Shown here: in pieces, positions 23,062 to 31,631 of the stretch
How the letters are laid out: each line of letters begins with the position of its first letter
Numbering within the stretch: the first letter of the stretch is position 1
Made by a program: the position numbers and the translations under genes
The notes under the pieces: generated by a model
The model's database searches: none
What the model was told of the DNA's origin: nothing
What the model saw: the letters and a program-made list of their open reading frames with translations, nothing else
Source of the DNA: Duganella sp.
GTDB taxonomy: Bacteria > Pseudomonadota > Gammaproteobacteria > Burkholderiales > Burkholderiaceae_D
Reading direction: 5' to 3'
Length of the DNA stretch: 37,681 nt
Assembly (NCBI GenBank): GCA_026225475.1
Contig: JAMFSU010000008.1
Location: forward strand, 1 to 37,681

Positions 23062-24228
23062 ATGAACATCGATAAAAAAGCGGCAATCAAAGTCATTGCT
23101 GCCATCACCGCCAGCGCAGCTCTGTGTGCGGTACTGGGTACCACGACGGCGCGCGCCGCCACCATCAACGTTGCCAATGTGCTGGAGCTGACCGGTACCG
23201 GGGCTACTGCCGGTACCAATTTCAAGAATGGGGTGGAGCTGGCAATCAAGGAAATCAATGCCAGCGGCGGTATCCTCGGCAACAAGATTGCCTCTACCAC
23301 GCTGGATACACAATCCAATCCGGGCGTGGCCAAGGGCTTGGTCAAGAAGGCTGTTGACGATGATGTATTTGCGGTGTTCGGCCCGATCTTCTCGGGCTCT
23401 TTCATCGTCAGCATGGCCGAAACCCGGCGCGCGGAAATCCCCAATATCACCGGTGCGGAAGCGGCCAATATCACCATGCAGGGCAATCCCTACGTGTTTC
23501 GTACCAGTTTCACCCAGGCTGATGCGATGCCCAAGGTGGCGTCGTATATCGTCAATGATGCCAAGGTCGGCAAGCTGGCTATCATTTATGGCAACAATGA
23601 CTTCGGCAAGGGTGGCCGCGACATGCTGATCAAGGCATTGGAAAAGAGCAATACCAAGATAGTCGCCGATATTTCCACCGATCCGGGGCAGGTCGATTTT
23701 TCGGCGGCCGTGCTCAAGGCCAAGCAGAGCAATGCCGATGCTGTGTTTGTGTATACCAATGAAGAAGAGTCGGCGCACGTACTGCGCGAATTGCGCAAGC
23801 AGGGCTGGAACAAGCCGATCATCGGTGAAACCACGCTGATCGGACAAAAGGTCATCGAGCTGGCCGGCGATGCTGCCAATGGCGCCATCTCGCATGTCGG
23901 CTTGACCGCCGACGCCAAGAATCCCTTGATGCAGGCCTTCAAGCAGCGCTTTGAGAAAGAATACAAATATGCGCCCGATCACAACTGTATCAAGGGTTAC
24001 ACCGGCATGTACTTCCTCAAGGCTGCCATCGAAAAGGTCGGCAAGCTTGACCGCAAGGCAGTCGCACAAGCACTGCACGGTTTGACCATCAAGGCCGCCC
24101 AGCAACCGGGGGTGCTGATGGATGTGACGATCGATGACAAGGGCGACATCAACCGTGAAAGTTTCATTACTCAGGTCAAGAACGGCAAACAGGAAGTCAT
24201 CTCCGTTTTGCCGCCACTGAAGAAGTAA
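23062..24228 (+). CDS. ABC transporter substrate-binding protein (LivJ-type, Peripla_BP_6)
   Basis: This encodes a 388-residue periplasmic receptor of the branched-chain amino acid class, a family that also serves aromatic acids and other carboxylates. There is a clear signal peptide cleaved near TARA (residue 32). The mature start INVANVLELTGTGATAGTNF and the GVELAIKEINASGGILG segment are hallmark family features. It lies 21 bp after the dehydratase gene with an AAGGAG site, and heads the five importer genes. In this operon quinate, shikimate or a relative is the likeliest ligand. A stable hairpin follows its stop (24241-24274), a common device to give more binding protein than permease. Confidence 0.92.
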   Translation: MNIDKKAAIKVIAAITASAALCAVLGTTTARAATINVANVLELTGTGATAGTNFKNGVELAIKEINASGGILGNKIASTTLDTQSNPGVAKGLVKKAVDDDVFAVFGPIFSGSFIVSMAETRRAEIPNITGAEAANITMQGNPYVFRTSFTQADAMPKVASYIVNDAKVGKLAIIYGNNDFGKGGRDMLIKALEKSNTKIVADISTDPGQVDFSAAVLKAKQSNADAVFVYTNEEESAHVLRELRKQGWNKPIIGETTLIGQKVIELAGDAANGAISHVGLTADAKNPLMQAFKQRFEKEYKYAPDHNCIKGYTGMYFLKAAIEKVGKLDRKAVAQALHGLTIKAAQQPGVLMDVTIDDKGDINRESFITQVKNGKQEVISVLPPLKK

Positions 24229-24240
24229 GCGTCATTCGTT

Positions 24241-24274
24241 CTGCCAAGCGCAAGATGCAAGTCTTGCGCGGCAG
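24241..24274 (+). promoter_or_regulatory. Intercistronic stem-loop after the binding-protein gene
   Basis: GCGCAAGA (24248-24255) pairs with TCTTGCGC (24262-24269), extended by CTGCC/GGCAG after a two-base bulge. There is no T-run, so it is more likely an mRNA-stabilising or partial-attenuation hairpin between the binding-protein and permease genes than a full terminator. Confidence 0.6.
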
Positions 24275-24331
24275 GATGCAGGATGGCGAAAGACGGTAAC
24301 TCTCTCCGCAACAGGTATTTCAGGAAGTGAT

Positions 24332-25207
24332 ATGACGGATTTTCTTCAACTGGTTTTCTCCGGCTGTGCGATTGGTTCTGTGTATGCGCTGGCGGCACTT
24401 GGTTTCACCTTGCTGTGGCAGGCCTCCGGCACGCTCAATTTTGCGATTGGCGAATTCGTGATGTTGCCGGCGTTTGCTATGCTGGGTTTCCTGGCCATGG
24501 GTTGGCCGATGGCGCTGGCGTTTCCGGCCACGGTGCTGTTGTCGGTGCTGGTGTTGGGTTGGGGTTTCAAGCGCATTGTGGTCGACCCGCTGTTGCGCTA
24601 CGGCATGATGCCGCTGGTGGTGGCTACCATCGGTCTGTCATTGATGATGCGCAACGGCGTGCGTGCCGGCTATAGCGCTCAAGCGCATCCATTTCCCAGT
24701 ATTTTCGGCGAACAGGTGTTTGCGTTGGCGGGCGTGACGGTATCGGCCGGCGATGTCGGCACGCTGGTGGTGGCGTTGTTGATCGTGCTGGGTTTGCAGA
24801 CCTTTTTGCAAAAAACCGTGACCGGCCGCGCCATGCAGGCGGTGGCGCAAAACACCGAGAGCGCCACGGTACTCGGTATCAACGTCAAGCGCATGGTGTT
24901 CTACACGTTTGGCATCAACGCTGTGCTGGCGGCATCGGCGGCGCTGCTGGTGGCACCGGTCTATCTGGCCAAATTCGATATGGGCATGCATCTGGGCTTG
25001 AAAGCCTTCCTGGCAGCCATCATTGGCGGGTTCAATAATTCGCGCGGCGCCTTGCTCGGCGGCTTGATCGTCGGCATCGGTGAAAACCTGGCCGGTGCCT
25101 ACATTTCGCCGGCCTACAAGGATGCGGTGGCGCTGGTGCTGTTCCTGGTGGTCATCATCTTCAAGCCGAACGGTCTGTTGGGCAAAACTGAAGAGCGCAA
25201 GGTTTAA
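24332..25207 (+). CDS. ABC transporter permease, LivH type
   Basis: This encodes a 291-residue polytopic inner-membrane permease of the branched-chain amino acid importer family. The N-terminus GCAIGSVYALAALGFTLLWQ and the following GTLNFAIGEFVMLPAF are hallmark LivH sequences, and the cytoplasmic EAA-like loop (NTESATVLGINVKRM) contacts the ATPases. The length is normal. CAGGAAG precedes the ATG. It is followed after 25 bp by the LivM-type partner, and together they form the transmembrane channel for the substrate delivered by the upstream binding protein. Confidence 0.93.
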   Translation: MTDFLQLVFSGCAIGSVYALAALGFTLLWQASGTLNFAIGEFVMLPAFAMLGFLAMGWPMALAFPATVLLSVLVLGWGFKRIVVDPLLRYGMMPLVVATIGLSLMMRNGVRAGYSAQAHPFPSIFGEQVFALAGVTVSAGDVGTLVVALLIVLGLQTFLQKTVTGRAMQAVAQNTESATVLGINVKRMVFYTFGINAVLAASAALLVAPVYLAKFDMGMHLGLKAFLAAIIGGFNNSRGALLGGLIVGIGENLAGAYISPAYKDAVALVLFLVVIIFKPNGLLGKTEERKV

Positions 25208-25232
25208 GCGGTCTCACATGCAAAGGTCTCAC

Positions 25233-26246
25233 ATGCGTATTTTGAAATCTCCTTCGCTGGCGGTGGCTGCGCTGGCGCTGCTGGCGGTCGCAGCACTGGT
25301 GGTACCGCATTTCCTCAAGAGCTATGGTCTGTATCTGCTGACCTATTGGCTCATCTATGTCATGGCGACTATGGGCTTGAATCTGATCGTCGGCTATGCC
25401 GGACAAAAGTCGCTCGGTCATGGTGCCTTCTTTGGTATCGGCGCCTATGCGGCAGCCTTGTTGCTCAAGGCTGGCATCAGTTTCTGGCTGGCCTTGCCGG
25501 CGGCCATGCTGTTGTGTTTCGTGGCCGGTTTGCTGATCGGTTTTCCGGCATTGCGCGTAAAAATGGTCTATTTGGCCTTTGCCACGCTGGGTTTTAACGA
25601 AGTGATCAGTCTGGTATTTCGTAACGAAGAATGGCTCACGGGCGGTACCTTTGGCTTGTCTGATATTGCCCGTCCCAGCCTGTTCGGCTGGTCGCTGGAC
25701 GGTGCCAGGGCGTATTACCATCTGGTGCTGGTGTTGACCGTGCTGGGCTTCTTGTTGTTGCGCGGCATCTTGCGCTCGCCCTGGGGCAAGGCGTTTACGG
25801 CGCTGCGCGACAACCCGATCCGGGCCGAGAGTCTGGGCGTCAACATCCAAGCCTATACCTTGCTGGCGTTTGCCATCGGTTCGGCCTATGCGGGTGCGGC
25901 CGGCGTGCTGTTCGGTTCGCTGGTGCAATTCATCGAACCGGCACCCTTTTCGGTACAGACCTCGATCATGATGTATCTGATGGTGGTGGTCGGTGGCGCC
26001 GGTTATCTGGCCGGGCCCATCATCGGTTCCATCATCGGCGTACTGGCGCCGGAATGGCTGCGTTTTGTGGAAGGCTGGTATCTGTTTGTGTTCGGTGCGC
26101 TGGTGATCGCATTGATGGTGTGGCTGCCCGGCGGCATTGCCTCGATTCCAGATCGTCTGCGTGAACGGCGCAAATCCAAGGCCGCCTCGGCGGCGCGCAC
26201 GGCTGCCGCGGTGGCCAACAAACTGAGCAAAGAGGTGGCGGCATGA
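25233..26246 (+). CDS. ABC transporter permease, LivM type
   Basis: This encodes a 337-residue inner-membrane permease, partner of the LivH-type protein. Typical features are the MATMGLNLIVGYAGQKSLGHGAFFGIGAY region and the cytoplasmic RDNPIRAESLGVNIQAY loop that docks the ATPases, with about ten hydrophobic helices. The start region carries an exact 12-bp duplication GGTCTCACATGC (25210-25221 and 25225-25236), so two in-frame ATGs exist (25218 and 25233). The second has AAAGG upstream and is preferred. The C-terminus is a basic, alanine-rich tail. Its stop overlaps the LivG start by four bases. Confidence 0.92.
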   Translation: MRILKSPSLAVAALALLAVAALVVPHFLKSYGLYLLTYWLIYVMATMGLNLIVGYAGQKSLGHGAFFGIGAYAAALLLKAGISFWLALPAAMLLCFVAGLLIGFPALRVKMVYLAFATLGFNEVISLVFRNEEWLTGGTFGLSDIARPSLFGWSLDGARAYYHLVLVLTVLGFLLLRGILRSPWGKAFTALRDNPIRAESLGVNIQAYTLLAFAIGSAYAGAAGVLFGSLVQFIEPAPFSVQTSIMMYLMVVVGGAGYLAGPIIGSIIGVLAPEWLRFVEGWYLFVFGALVIALMVWLPGGIASIPDRLRERRKSKAASAARTAAAVANKLSKEVAA

Positions 26247-27040
26247 GTAGCGCTCTGCATGCGCAACGTGCCACCGGCGCTGCACCTTTGTCACCGTCGG
26301 CACCCGTCTTGCAGGTTCGTGATTTGAAAAAATCCTATGGCGCGATTGCCGCCGTGGGCGGCGTGTCGTTCGAGGTCATGCCGGGCGAAATCTTTGGTGT
26401 GATCGGCCCCAATGGTTCAGGCAAGACCACCATGTTCAACAGCGTGCTGGGGCAGATTGATCCCGATGCCGGGAAAATCCATCTCAACGGCGAAGATATT
26501 ACCGGCCTGTCGCCGATGCAGTTGAACCAGCGCGGCGTCGGTCGTACCTTCCAGACCTTGCAGGTGTTTGCCAAGATGAGCGTGCGCGACAATCTGCTGG
26601 TGGCGGCGCAGGAGCATCACGGCACGATGTTGCGCCGCCTGTTCGCACCCGGCGATTCTGGTCTGGGCGCCAAGGCGGATGCGCTGATCGCGCAATTTCG
26701 CCTGGGTCATGTGGCCGACCAGCAAGCGGGTGCACTCAGTTATGGTCAGCAAAAGTTGGTCGACATTGCCATGGCCTTCATGAGTGACCCCGATCTGGTG
26801 CTGCTCGACGAACCCTGTGCGGGTGTCAATCCCAGTCTGGTCAGCGGTATTTCGAGCTTGCTCAAGGAACTCAATCGGACGCGCAAAGGCTCGTTTGTAG
26901 TGATTGAACACAATATGGATTTCGTCATGGACTTGTGCCATCGCATCATGGTGATGGTGGAAGGCAAGGTGATGGCGATCGGCACGCCAGCCGAAATCCG
27001 CGCCAACAAGGCAGTGCTGGACGCTTATCTGGGGAATTGA
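26243..27040 (+). CDS. ABC transporter ATP-binding protein, LivG type
   Basis: This encodes a 265-residue cytoplasmic ATPase. Walker A is GPNGSGKT at 55-62, the signature is LSYGQQKL, Walker B is LVLLDEPCAG, and the H-loop is VIEHNMD. The RGVGRTFQTLQVF segment and the C-terminal VMAIGTPAEIRANKAVLDAYLG tail (two adjoining parts) are typical of LivG. The N-terminus has about 20 extra residues before the domain. The ATG overlaps the LivM stop (ATGA), and the LivF gene begins one base after its stop, so production of the two ATPases is tightly coupled. Confidence 0.93.
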   Translation: MSSALHAQRATGAAPLSPSAPVLQVRDLKKSYGAIAAVGGVSFEVMPGEIFGVIGPNGSGKTTMFNSVLGQIDPDAGKIHLNGEDITGLSPMQLNQRGVGRTFQTLQVFAKMSVRDNLLVAAQEHHGTMLRRLFAPGDSGLGAKADALIAQFRLGHVADQQAGALSYGQQKLVDIAMAFMSDPDLVLLDEPCAGVNPSLVSGISSLLKELNRTRKGSFVVIEHNMDFVMDLCHRIMVMVEGKVMAIGTPAEIRANKAVLDAYLGN

Positions 27041-27041
27041 C

Positions 27042-27806
27042 ATGGCTGATGTTGCAATCGAATTTGACGGCGTGGTGGCCGGTTACCAGGATTTTATGAT
27101 TCTCAACGACTTGTCGTTCAAGGCACGGCGGGGAGCGGTTTCATTGTTGCTGGGACCGAATGGCGCGGGCAAGTCGACCGTGCTGAAGACCTTGTTTGGT
27201 CTGCTCAAGGTACGCCAGGGCAAGATCCTGCTCGATGGTGAGGATTTGACCGGCGCCAGCTCGCGCCAATTGCTGGGCCGCGGCATCGCGTTTGTGCCGC
27301 AGGGACGCAACTTGTTTGGCGAGCTGACGGCTTGGCAAAACCTGGAACTGGGCGGCATCACGCTGGGTATGAAAACCACGCGCGAGCGGATTCCAGAAAT
27401 CCTCGACTTGTTTCCGCGCGTGCGCGAACGCTTGCATTCGCAGGCATCGGCCTTGTCCGGCGGCGAGCAAAAACAGCTTGAAATCGGCCGTGCCCTGCTG
27501 CTGCGGCCCAAGGTGCTGCTGATTGACGAGCCGTCCATTGGTTTGTCGCCGCTGGTGGTGGCAGATGTTTTCAGACTCTTGCGCAAGCTGGCCGACCAGG
27601 GCACGACGGTGCTGATGGTGGAGCAGAACGTCAAGAGTGCGCTGAAGATCGCCGATGAAGCCATTGCGCTGGAGTCGGGACATTGCGTGCTGCAGACCGC
27701 GGCAGCGGCTTTGCTTGATGACCCACATATCGAGCGCTTGTTTTTGGGCGGCGCGCATGCTGCGTCACCGTCAGTGCCATTGGTCACGCCAAGTTTTGCG
27801 GCCTGA
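27042..27806 (+). CDS. ABC transporter ATP-binding protein, LivF type
   Basis: This encodes a 254-residue ATPase, partner of the LivG-type protein. Walker A is GPNGAGKS at 38-45, the Q-loop region is FVPQGRNLFGELTAWQNL, the signature is LSGGEQKQLEIGRAL, Walker B is VLLIDEPSIGLSP, and the switch region is MVEQNV, normal for LivF. The C-terminal 20 residues are an unconserved tail. It completes a five-component importer. A 113-bp gap without obvious terminator separates it from the next operon gene. Confidence 0.93.
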   Translation: MADVAIEFDGVVAGYQDFMILNDLSFKARRGAVSLLLGPNGAGKSTVLKTLFGLLKVRQGKILLDGEDLTGASSRQLLGRGIAFVPQGRNLFGELTAWQNLELGGITLGMKTTRERIPEILDLFPRVRERLHSQASALSGGEQKQLEIGRALLLRPKVLLIDEPSIGLSPLVVADVFRLLRKLADQGTTVLMVEQNVKSALKIADEAIALESGHCVLQTAAAALLDDPHIERLFLGGAHAASPSVPLVTPSFAA

Positions 27807-27919
27807 CGCTAGCGCTTAAGCTTCTTATCGATTTGATAGTCGCGTTGCCGGACCTCGGTCTGGCAGGGGCGGCTTGGTCCAAAAAAATACCAGGTCAGAC
27901 CACGACCAAAGGACGTCAC

Positions 27920-28990
27920 ATGGAGAGTTCGCAAGTCTTACGTATTGCCGTCGTTGGTGCCGGCTTGATCGGTGTCCGGCATATGGCGTTAGTGCGCGCC
28001 AATGCAGATACCACGCTGGCAGCGCTGATCGATCCGTCACCGCATGCGGCCGCGCTGGCGCAGGCTGAAGAGGTGCCGTATTTCCGCACGCTGGCCGATT
28101 ATCTGGCCGCAGCGCGCGGCACGGCACGGCCAGACGGCGTCATCCTGGCCACGCCCAATGCGCTGCATGTGGCGGATGCGCTGGCTTGTCTGCAGGCAGG
28201 TATTGCAACGCTGATAGAAAAGCCGCTGGCGGATACCTTGGTCGATGCCAGGCGCTTGCTGCAAGCGGCTGCCAGCAGTCCGGTCGCGCTGCTGGTAGGG
28301 CATCACCGGCGCCATAGCCACACCCTGCAGCAGGTCCGGCAGACACTGGAGTCGGGCGCGCTCGGCAAGATCGTTAGTCTGAGTGGTAGTGCCTTGTTTT
28401 TCAAGCCCGACAGTTATTTCAATGCTGCCCCATGGCGTCGGCAGGCAGGGGGCGGTCCGGTATTGATCAACCTGATTCACGAAATCGACAGTTTGCGCTT
28501 CCTGCTCGGTGACATCGTACAGGTGCAGGCACTGACATCCAACGCTGTGCGTCAGTTCGAGGTGGAGGATAGCGCGGTCATCAATCTACGCTTTGCCTCG
28601 GGTGCGTTGGCCAGCTTCAGCTTGTCCGATACGGCGGCAGCCCCGCGTAGCTGGGAACAGACTTCGCAAGAAAATCCCGACTATCCGGCCTATCCTCAGC
28701 AGGATTGCTATTTCATCAGCGGCACGCGCGGATCGATTGCGGTGCCAACCCTCAGGATGTGGCGCTATGCGCAAGCGGCGAGTTGGTGGACGCCATTTGT
28801 CTGCACGCAGTTGGCGCTACAACAGAACGACCCAATGGCGCAGCAATTGGTGCATTTCTGTGCTGTCGTGCGCGGCCAGGAAAGGCCGCTGGTGACCGTG
28901 GTGGATGCCGCACGCAGCCTGGCTGCCACGCTCGCCGTCATCGACGCTGCCCGTACCGGCAGCACCATCCAACCGGAGCAATTACCATGA
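27920..28990 (+). CDS. Gfo/Idh/MocA-family NAD(P)-dependent oxidoreductase
   Basis: This encodes a 356-residue dehydrogenase with an N-terminal Rossmann fold (GAGLIG at 13-18, Asp38 in the strand-2 loop LIDPS, favouring NAD+) and the catalytic EKP at 100-102. The substrate domain carries GGGPVLINLIHEID (177-190; His187 and Asp190 are the usual active-site pair). Family members oxidise ring or chain hydroxyls of sugars, inositols and similar polyols. The ATG at 27920 follows AAAGGA; an upstream frame extension is rejected. It sits between the importer genes and aroQ, overlapping aroQ by four bases, so it is part of the pathway. It could oxidise quinate or a related cyclitol acid, for which no PQQ-type enzyme is present. 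That role is inference. Confidence 0.88.
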   Translation: MESSQVLRIAVVGAGLIGVRHMALVRANADTTLAALIDPSPHAAALAQAEEVPYFRTLADYLAAARGTARPDGVILATPNALHVADALACLQAGIATLIEKPLADTLVDARRLLQAAASSPVALLVGHHRRHSHTLQQVRQTLESGALGKIVSLSGSALFFKPDSYFNAAPWRRQAGGGPVLINLIHEIDSLRFLLGDIVQVQALTSNAVRQFEVEDSAVINLRFASGALASFSLSDTAAAPRSWEQTSQENPDYPAYPQQDCYFISGTRGSIAVPTLRMWRYAQAASWWTPFVCTQLALQQNDPMAQQLVHFCAVVRGQERPLVTVVDAARSLAATLAVIDAARTGSTIQPEQLP

Positions 28991-29439
28991 AAAAAATCTT
29001 CGTCTTCAACGGTCCCAACCTGAATTTGCTCGGCAAACGTGAACCGGCTGTCTATGGCGCACATAGTCTGGCCGATGTCGAACAACTGTGTCTGCAGGCC
29101 GCTGCTGCCCATGATCTGGCGGTCGATTTTCGTCAGAGCAATTACGAAGGCGTGCTGGTTGATTGGCTGCACGAGGCCGGTGCTGCGCAAGCCGCTGGTG
29201 AAGCGTTGGGGGTGGTACTGAATGCCGGCGCTTATACCCATACCTCGATTGCGTTGCGCGATGCAGTCAAGGGTGCTGGCGTGCGCCTGGTGGAATTGCA
29301 TATCTCAAATGTGCATGCGCGCGAAGAATTCCGCCAGCATTCCTATTTATCGGCGGTGGCAGTCGGCGTGATGTTTGGTTTTGGCGTTGCCGGCTATGCC
29401 TTGGCGATGACGGCATTGGCACAAATGCCGCGTTCCTGA
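28987..29439 (+). CDS. aroQ: Type II 3-dehydroquinate dehydratase
   Basis: This encodes a 150-residue dodecameric-type dehydroquinase that interconverts 3-dehydroquinate and 3-dehydroshikimate. Active-site features are all present: GPNLNLLGKREPAVYG (9-24) with Arg18 and Tyr23, Asn79 in LNAGAYTHTS, His105 in VELHISN, and FRQHSY at 115-120. The ATGA overlap with the oxidoreductase gene and its place at the end of the importer operon suggest a catabolic copy (QuiB role) rather than the housekeeping aromatic-pathway enzyme. A stem-loop 16 bp beyond the stop may end the transcript. Confidence 0.95.
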   Translation: MKKIFVFNGPNLNLLGKREPAVYGAHSLADVEQLCLQAAAAHDLAVDFRQSNYEGVLVDWLHEAGAAQAAGEALGVVLNAGAYTHTSIALRDAVKGAGVRLVELHISNVHAREEFRQHSYLSAVAVGVMFGFGVAGYALAMTALAQMPRS

Positions 29440-29454
29440 TTGTGTTGCCGGAAA

Positions 29455-29476
29455 CGGCCAACGAAGATTTTGGCCG
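29455..29476 (+). terminator. Possible end-of-operon stem-loop after aroQ
   Basis: CGGCCAA (29455-29461) and TTGGCCG (29470-29476) form a perfect 7-bp stem with an 8-base loop. No T-run follows, so it may stabilise the 3' end or act with Rho rather than terminate by itself. Confidence 0.35.
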
Positions 29477-29617
29477 GTGCGGTGCCTGCCCGTTGGGCGC
29501 CGACATCCATGGACAAAGCCTGATCGGCGCGGCTGCCTGGTCAATGTAGTGCGGGCAGAATACACAATGGCGCCGCTTCGGTGATAATAGAAGTATTTTT
29601 CCGAAGCGAGGTAAGTT

Positions 29618-30382
29618 GTGGCAGTCACCATTAAAACCGCAAAGCAAGTGGCAATGATGCGCGTGGCCGGGGCTCTGGCAGCGGAAGTGCTGGAGATGAT
29701 CAGTGAATACGTCGTGCCCGGCGTATCGACCGAAGAACTCGATCGTCGTTGCCACGATCACATCCGCAAGGTGCAAAAGGCGACACCGGCCAATGTCGGT
29801 TATCACGGTTTCCCCAAGACCTTGTGCACCTCGGTCAATGGCGTGGTCTGTCATGGTATCCCGACCAGTAAAGAGATCCTTAAGGAGGGTGACATCATCA
29901 ATATTGACGTCACCGTAATCAAGGATGGCTGGCACGGCGACACCAGCCGCATGTATTTTGCCGGTACGCCATCGCCGGAGGCGGCACGCTTGGTGCAGAC
30001 CACGCTTGACTGCATGCTGGCCGGTATTGCCGTGGTGCATCCCGGGGCTCGATTGGGTGACGTTGGCCATGCGATTCAAACCTTGGCCGAAGGCGCCGGT
30101 TTTTCGGTGGTGCGTGAATATTGTGGACATGGCATCGGCAAGATTTATCACGAAGACCCGCAGGTGCTGCATTATGGGCAAGCCAATACGGGTTTGTTGC
30201 TCAAGGAAGGCATGACCTTCACCATTGAACCGATGATCAATGCCGGTGCGCGCGGCGTACAACTGCAAGCCGATGGCTGGACTGTGCTGACCCGGGATGG
30301 CTCGCTTTCGGCGCAGTGGGAGCATATGATTGCGGTAACTGCCGATGGTGCCGAAATTCTGACCGCCTGGCCGCAAAAATAA
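29618..30382 (+). CDS. map: Type I methionine aminopeptidase
   Basis: This encodes a 254-residue cytosolic metalloprotease that removes initiator methionine. The five metal ligands are visible: Asp97 and Asp108 (INIDVTV and WHGDTSRM), His171 (GHGIG), Glu204 (FTIEP) and Glu235 (WEHM); His79 in VCHGIP is the substrate-site histidine. It starts at GTG with a GCGAGG site. The housekeeping map gene of beta-proteobacteria usually adjoins rpsB; here neighbours are an aroQ operon and an antiporter, so this may be a second copy. A large open frame on the opposite strand is a codon-bias shadow. Confidence 0.93.
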   Translation: MAVTIKTAKQVAMMRVAGALAAEVLEMISEYVVPGVSTEELDRRCHDHIRKVQKATPANVGYHGFPKTLCTSVNGVVCHGIPTSKEILKEGDIINIDVTVIKDGWHGDTSRMYFAGTPSPEAARLVQTTLDCMLAGIAVVHPGARLGDVGHAIQTLAEGAGFSVVREYCGHGIGKIYHEDPQVLHYGQANTGLLLKEGMTFTIEPMINAGARGVQLQADGWTVLTRDGSLSAQWEHMIAVTADGAEILTAWPQK

Positions 30383-30425
30383 ATGGCGCTGGGAGTTACT
30401 GGGCCAACCTAACCAAGAGACGCTC

Positions 30426-31508
30426 ATGAAAACTTCCCAGTCGTTGCCGTTATGGTCCATGTTTGCACCGCTGGCGGGCTGGATACTGATTGTTGTCGGT
30501 GGTAAAGACGCCGCAGGCTGGTTGATTCTGTTCTTGGTCGCTGGCCTGATCGGCGCCGTGCTGGCAGCGGTGTATCACGCTGAAGTGGTGGCGCACAAGG
30601 TTGGCGAGCCGTTCGGTACGCTGGTGCTGGCGTTGGCGGTCACCTTGATTGAAGTCGCCCTGATCGTCTCGTTGATGCTGGCCGGCGGCCAATCCACCGA
30701 GGGCCTGGCGCGCGACACGGTGTTCGCTGCCATCATGATTATCCTCAACGGTATTGTTGGCATTTGTCTACTGGTCGGCGCCAGTCGTCATGGCGAGCAG
30801 ACCTTTGGATTGAATGGCGTTGCTGCTTCCATGGCAACGCTGGCGGCCATCGCCGTGCTGACCTTGGTGCTGCCCAATTACACGTCGAGCGCAGCCGGCC
30901 CTTACTACAGTAACAGCCAATTAGCGTTCATCGCGATCATTTCAGTGGTGTTGTATGGCACCTTCGTGTTGGTGCAGACCGTGCGCCATCGTGATTACTT
31001 CCTTCCTGAAAACGCTGTCGCTGATGAAGATGTCCATGCATTGCCGCCTGGCAATAAAGTCGCAATCGGCAGCGCTCTGTTGTTGCTGGTTTGTCTCGGG
31101 GCCGTGGTATTGCTGGCCAAGGCGCTGGCGCCGGCGCTGGAAATAGGTCTGGCCAATGCCGGGGCCCCAAAAACCGTGGTCGGTATCGTGATCGCTGCCA
31201 TTGTGTTGTTGCCGGAAGGCCTGGCGGCGGTGCGCGCGGCCCGTGCCAACCGTTTGCAAACCAGTCTCAATCTGGCGATTGGGTCGGCGCTGGCGAGCAT
31301 CGGCTTGACGATTCCGGCCGTGGCGATGGTATCGCTGACGACTGGCTGGGCCATATCGCTTGGTCTTGACATCAAGTCAACAGTATTGCTGATGCTGTCC
31401 TTTGTTGTTGCCGCCTTTTCGCTCAGCACCGGTCGCACGACAGTCATGCAAGGCATGGTGCATATGGTCATTTTCGCGGTTTACTTGTTTACAACGATCG
31501 TCCCCTAA
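30426..31508 (+). CDS. chaA: ChaA-type cation:proton antiporter
   Basis: This encodes a 360-residue inner-membrane antiporter of the CaCA superfamily, exchanging Ca2+ or Na+/K+ for protons. About eleven hydrophobic helices are visible, with the two internally related alpha-repeat motifs carrying the essential acidic residues: VTLIEVALIVSLML in the first half and IVLLPEGLAAVRAA in the second. A short acidic hydrophilic loop (LPENAVADEDVHALP) separates the halves. The length matches E. coli ChaA. It is 43 bp downstream of map and could be co-transcribed, but the pairing has no obvious logic. Confidence 0.9.
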   Translation: MKTSQSLPLWSMFAPLAGWILIVVGGKDAAGWLILFLVAGLIGAVLAAVYHAEVVAHKVGEPFGTLVLALAVTLIEVALIVSLMLAGGQSTEGLARDTVFAAIMIILNGIVGICLLVGASRHGEQTFGLNGVAASMATLAAIAVLTLVLPNYTSSAAGPYYSNSQLAFIAIISVVLYGTFVLVQTVRHRDYFLPENAVADEDVHALPPGNKVAIGSALLLLVCLGAVVLLAKALAPALEIGLANAGAPKTVVGIVIAAIVLLPEGLAAVRAARANRLQTSLNLAIGSALASIGLTIPAVAMVSLTTGWAISLGLDIKSTVLLMLSFVVAAFSLSTGRTTVMQGMVHMVIFAVYLFTTIVP

Positions 31509-31582
31509 CGCACGATCAGACTGGCGCCAGCGTCAATTTCTATTGCCGTGTAGTACATTTGGGGGACAGACAAGGCTGCATC

Positions 31583-31625
31583 TTCACAATATAGTCGGGC
31601 TACTTCAAGCCAAACTATCTGTGAA
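31583..31625. promoter_or_regulatory. Inverted repeat ahead of the short AraC-type gene
   Basis: TTCACA (31583-31588) followed by ATAG, and CTAT followed by TGTGAA (31620-31625), form an imperfect inverted repeat around a roughly 20-base loop. It ends just before the probable ribosome site of the regulator gene. It could be an autoregulatory operator or a 5' leader hairpin. Confidence 0.3.
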
Positions 31626-31631
31626 CAGGGC

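Noticed and set aside
25161..26303. 380-codon open frame antisense to the LivM gene
   Set aside because: It is a codon-bias shadow of a high-GC membrane-protein gene with no family features.
29267..30460. 397-codon open frame antisense to map
   Set aside because: The opposite strand encodes a complete methionine aminopeptidase with all metal ligands; the antisense frame is His/Gln/Arg-rich shadow sequence.
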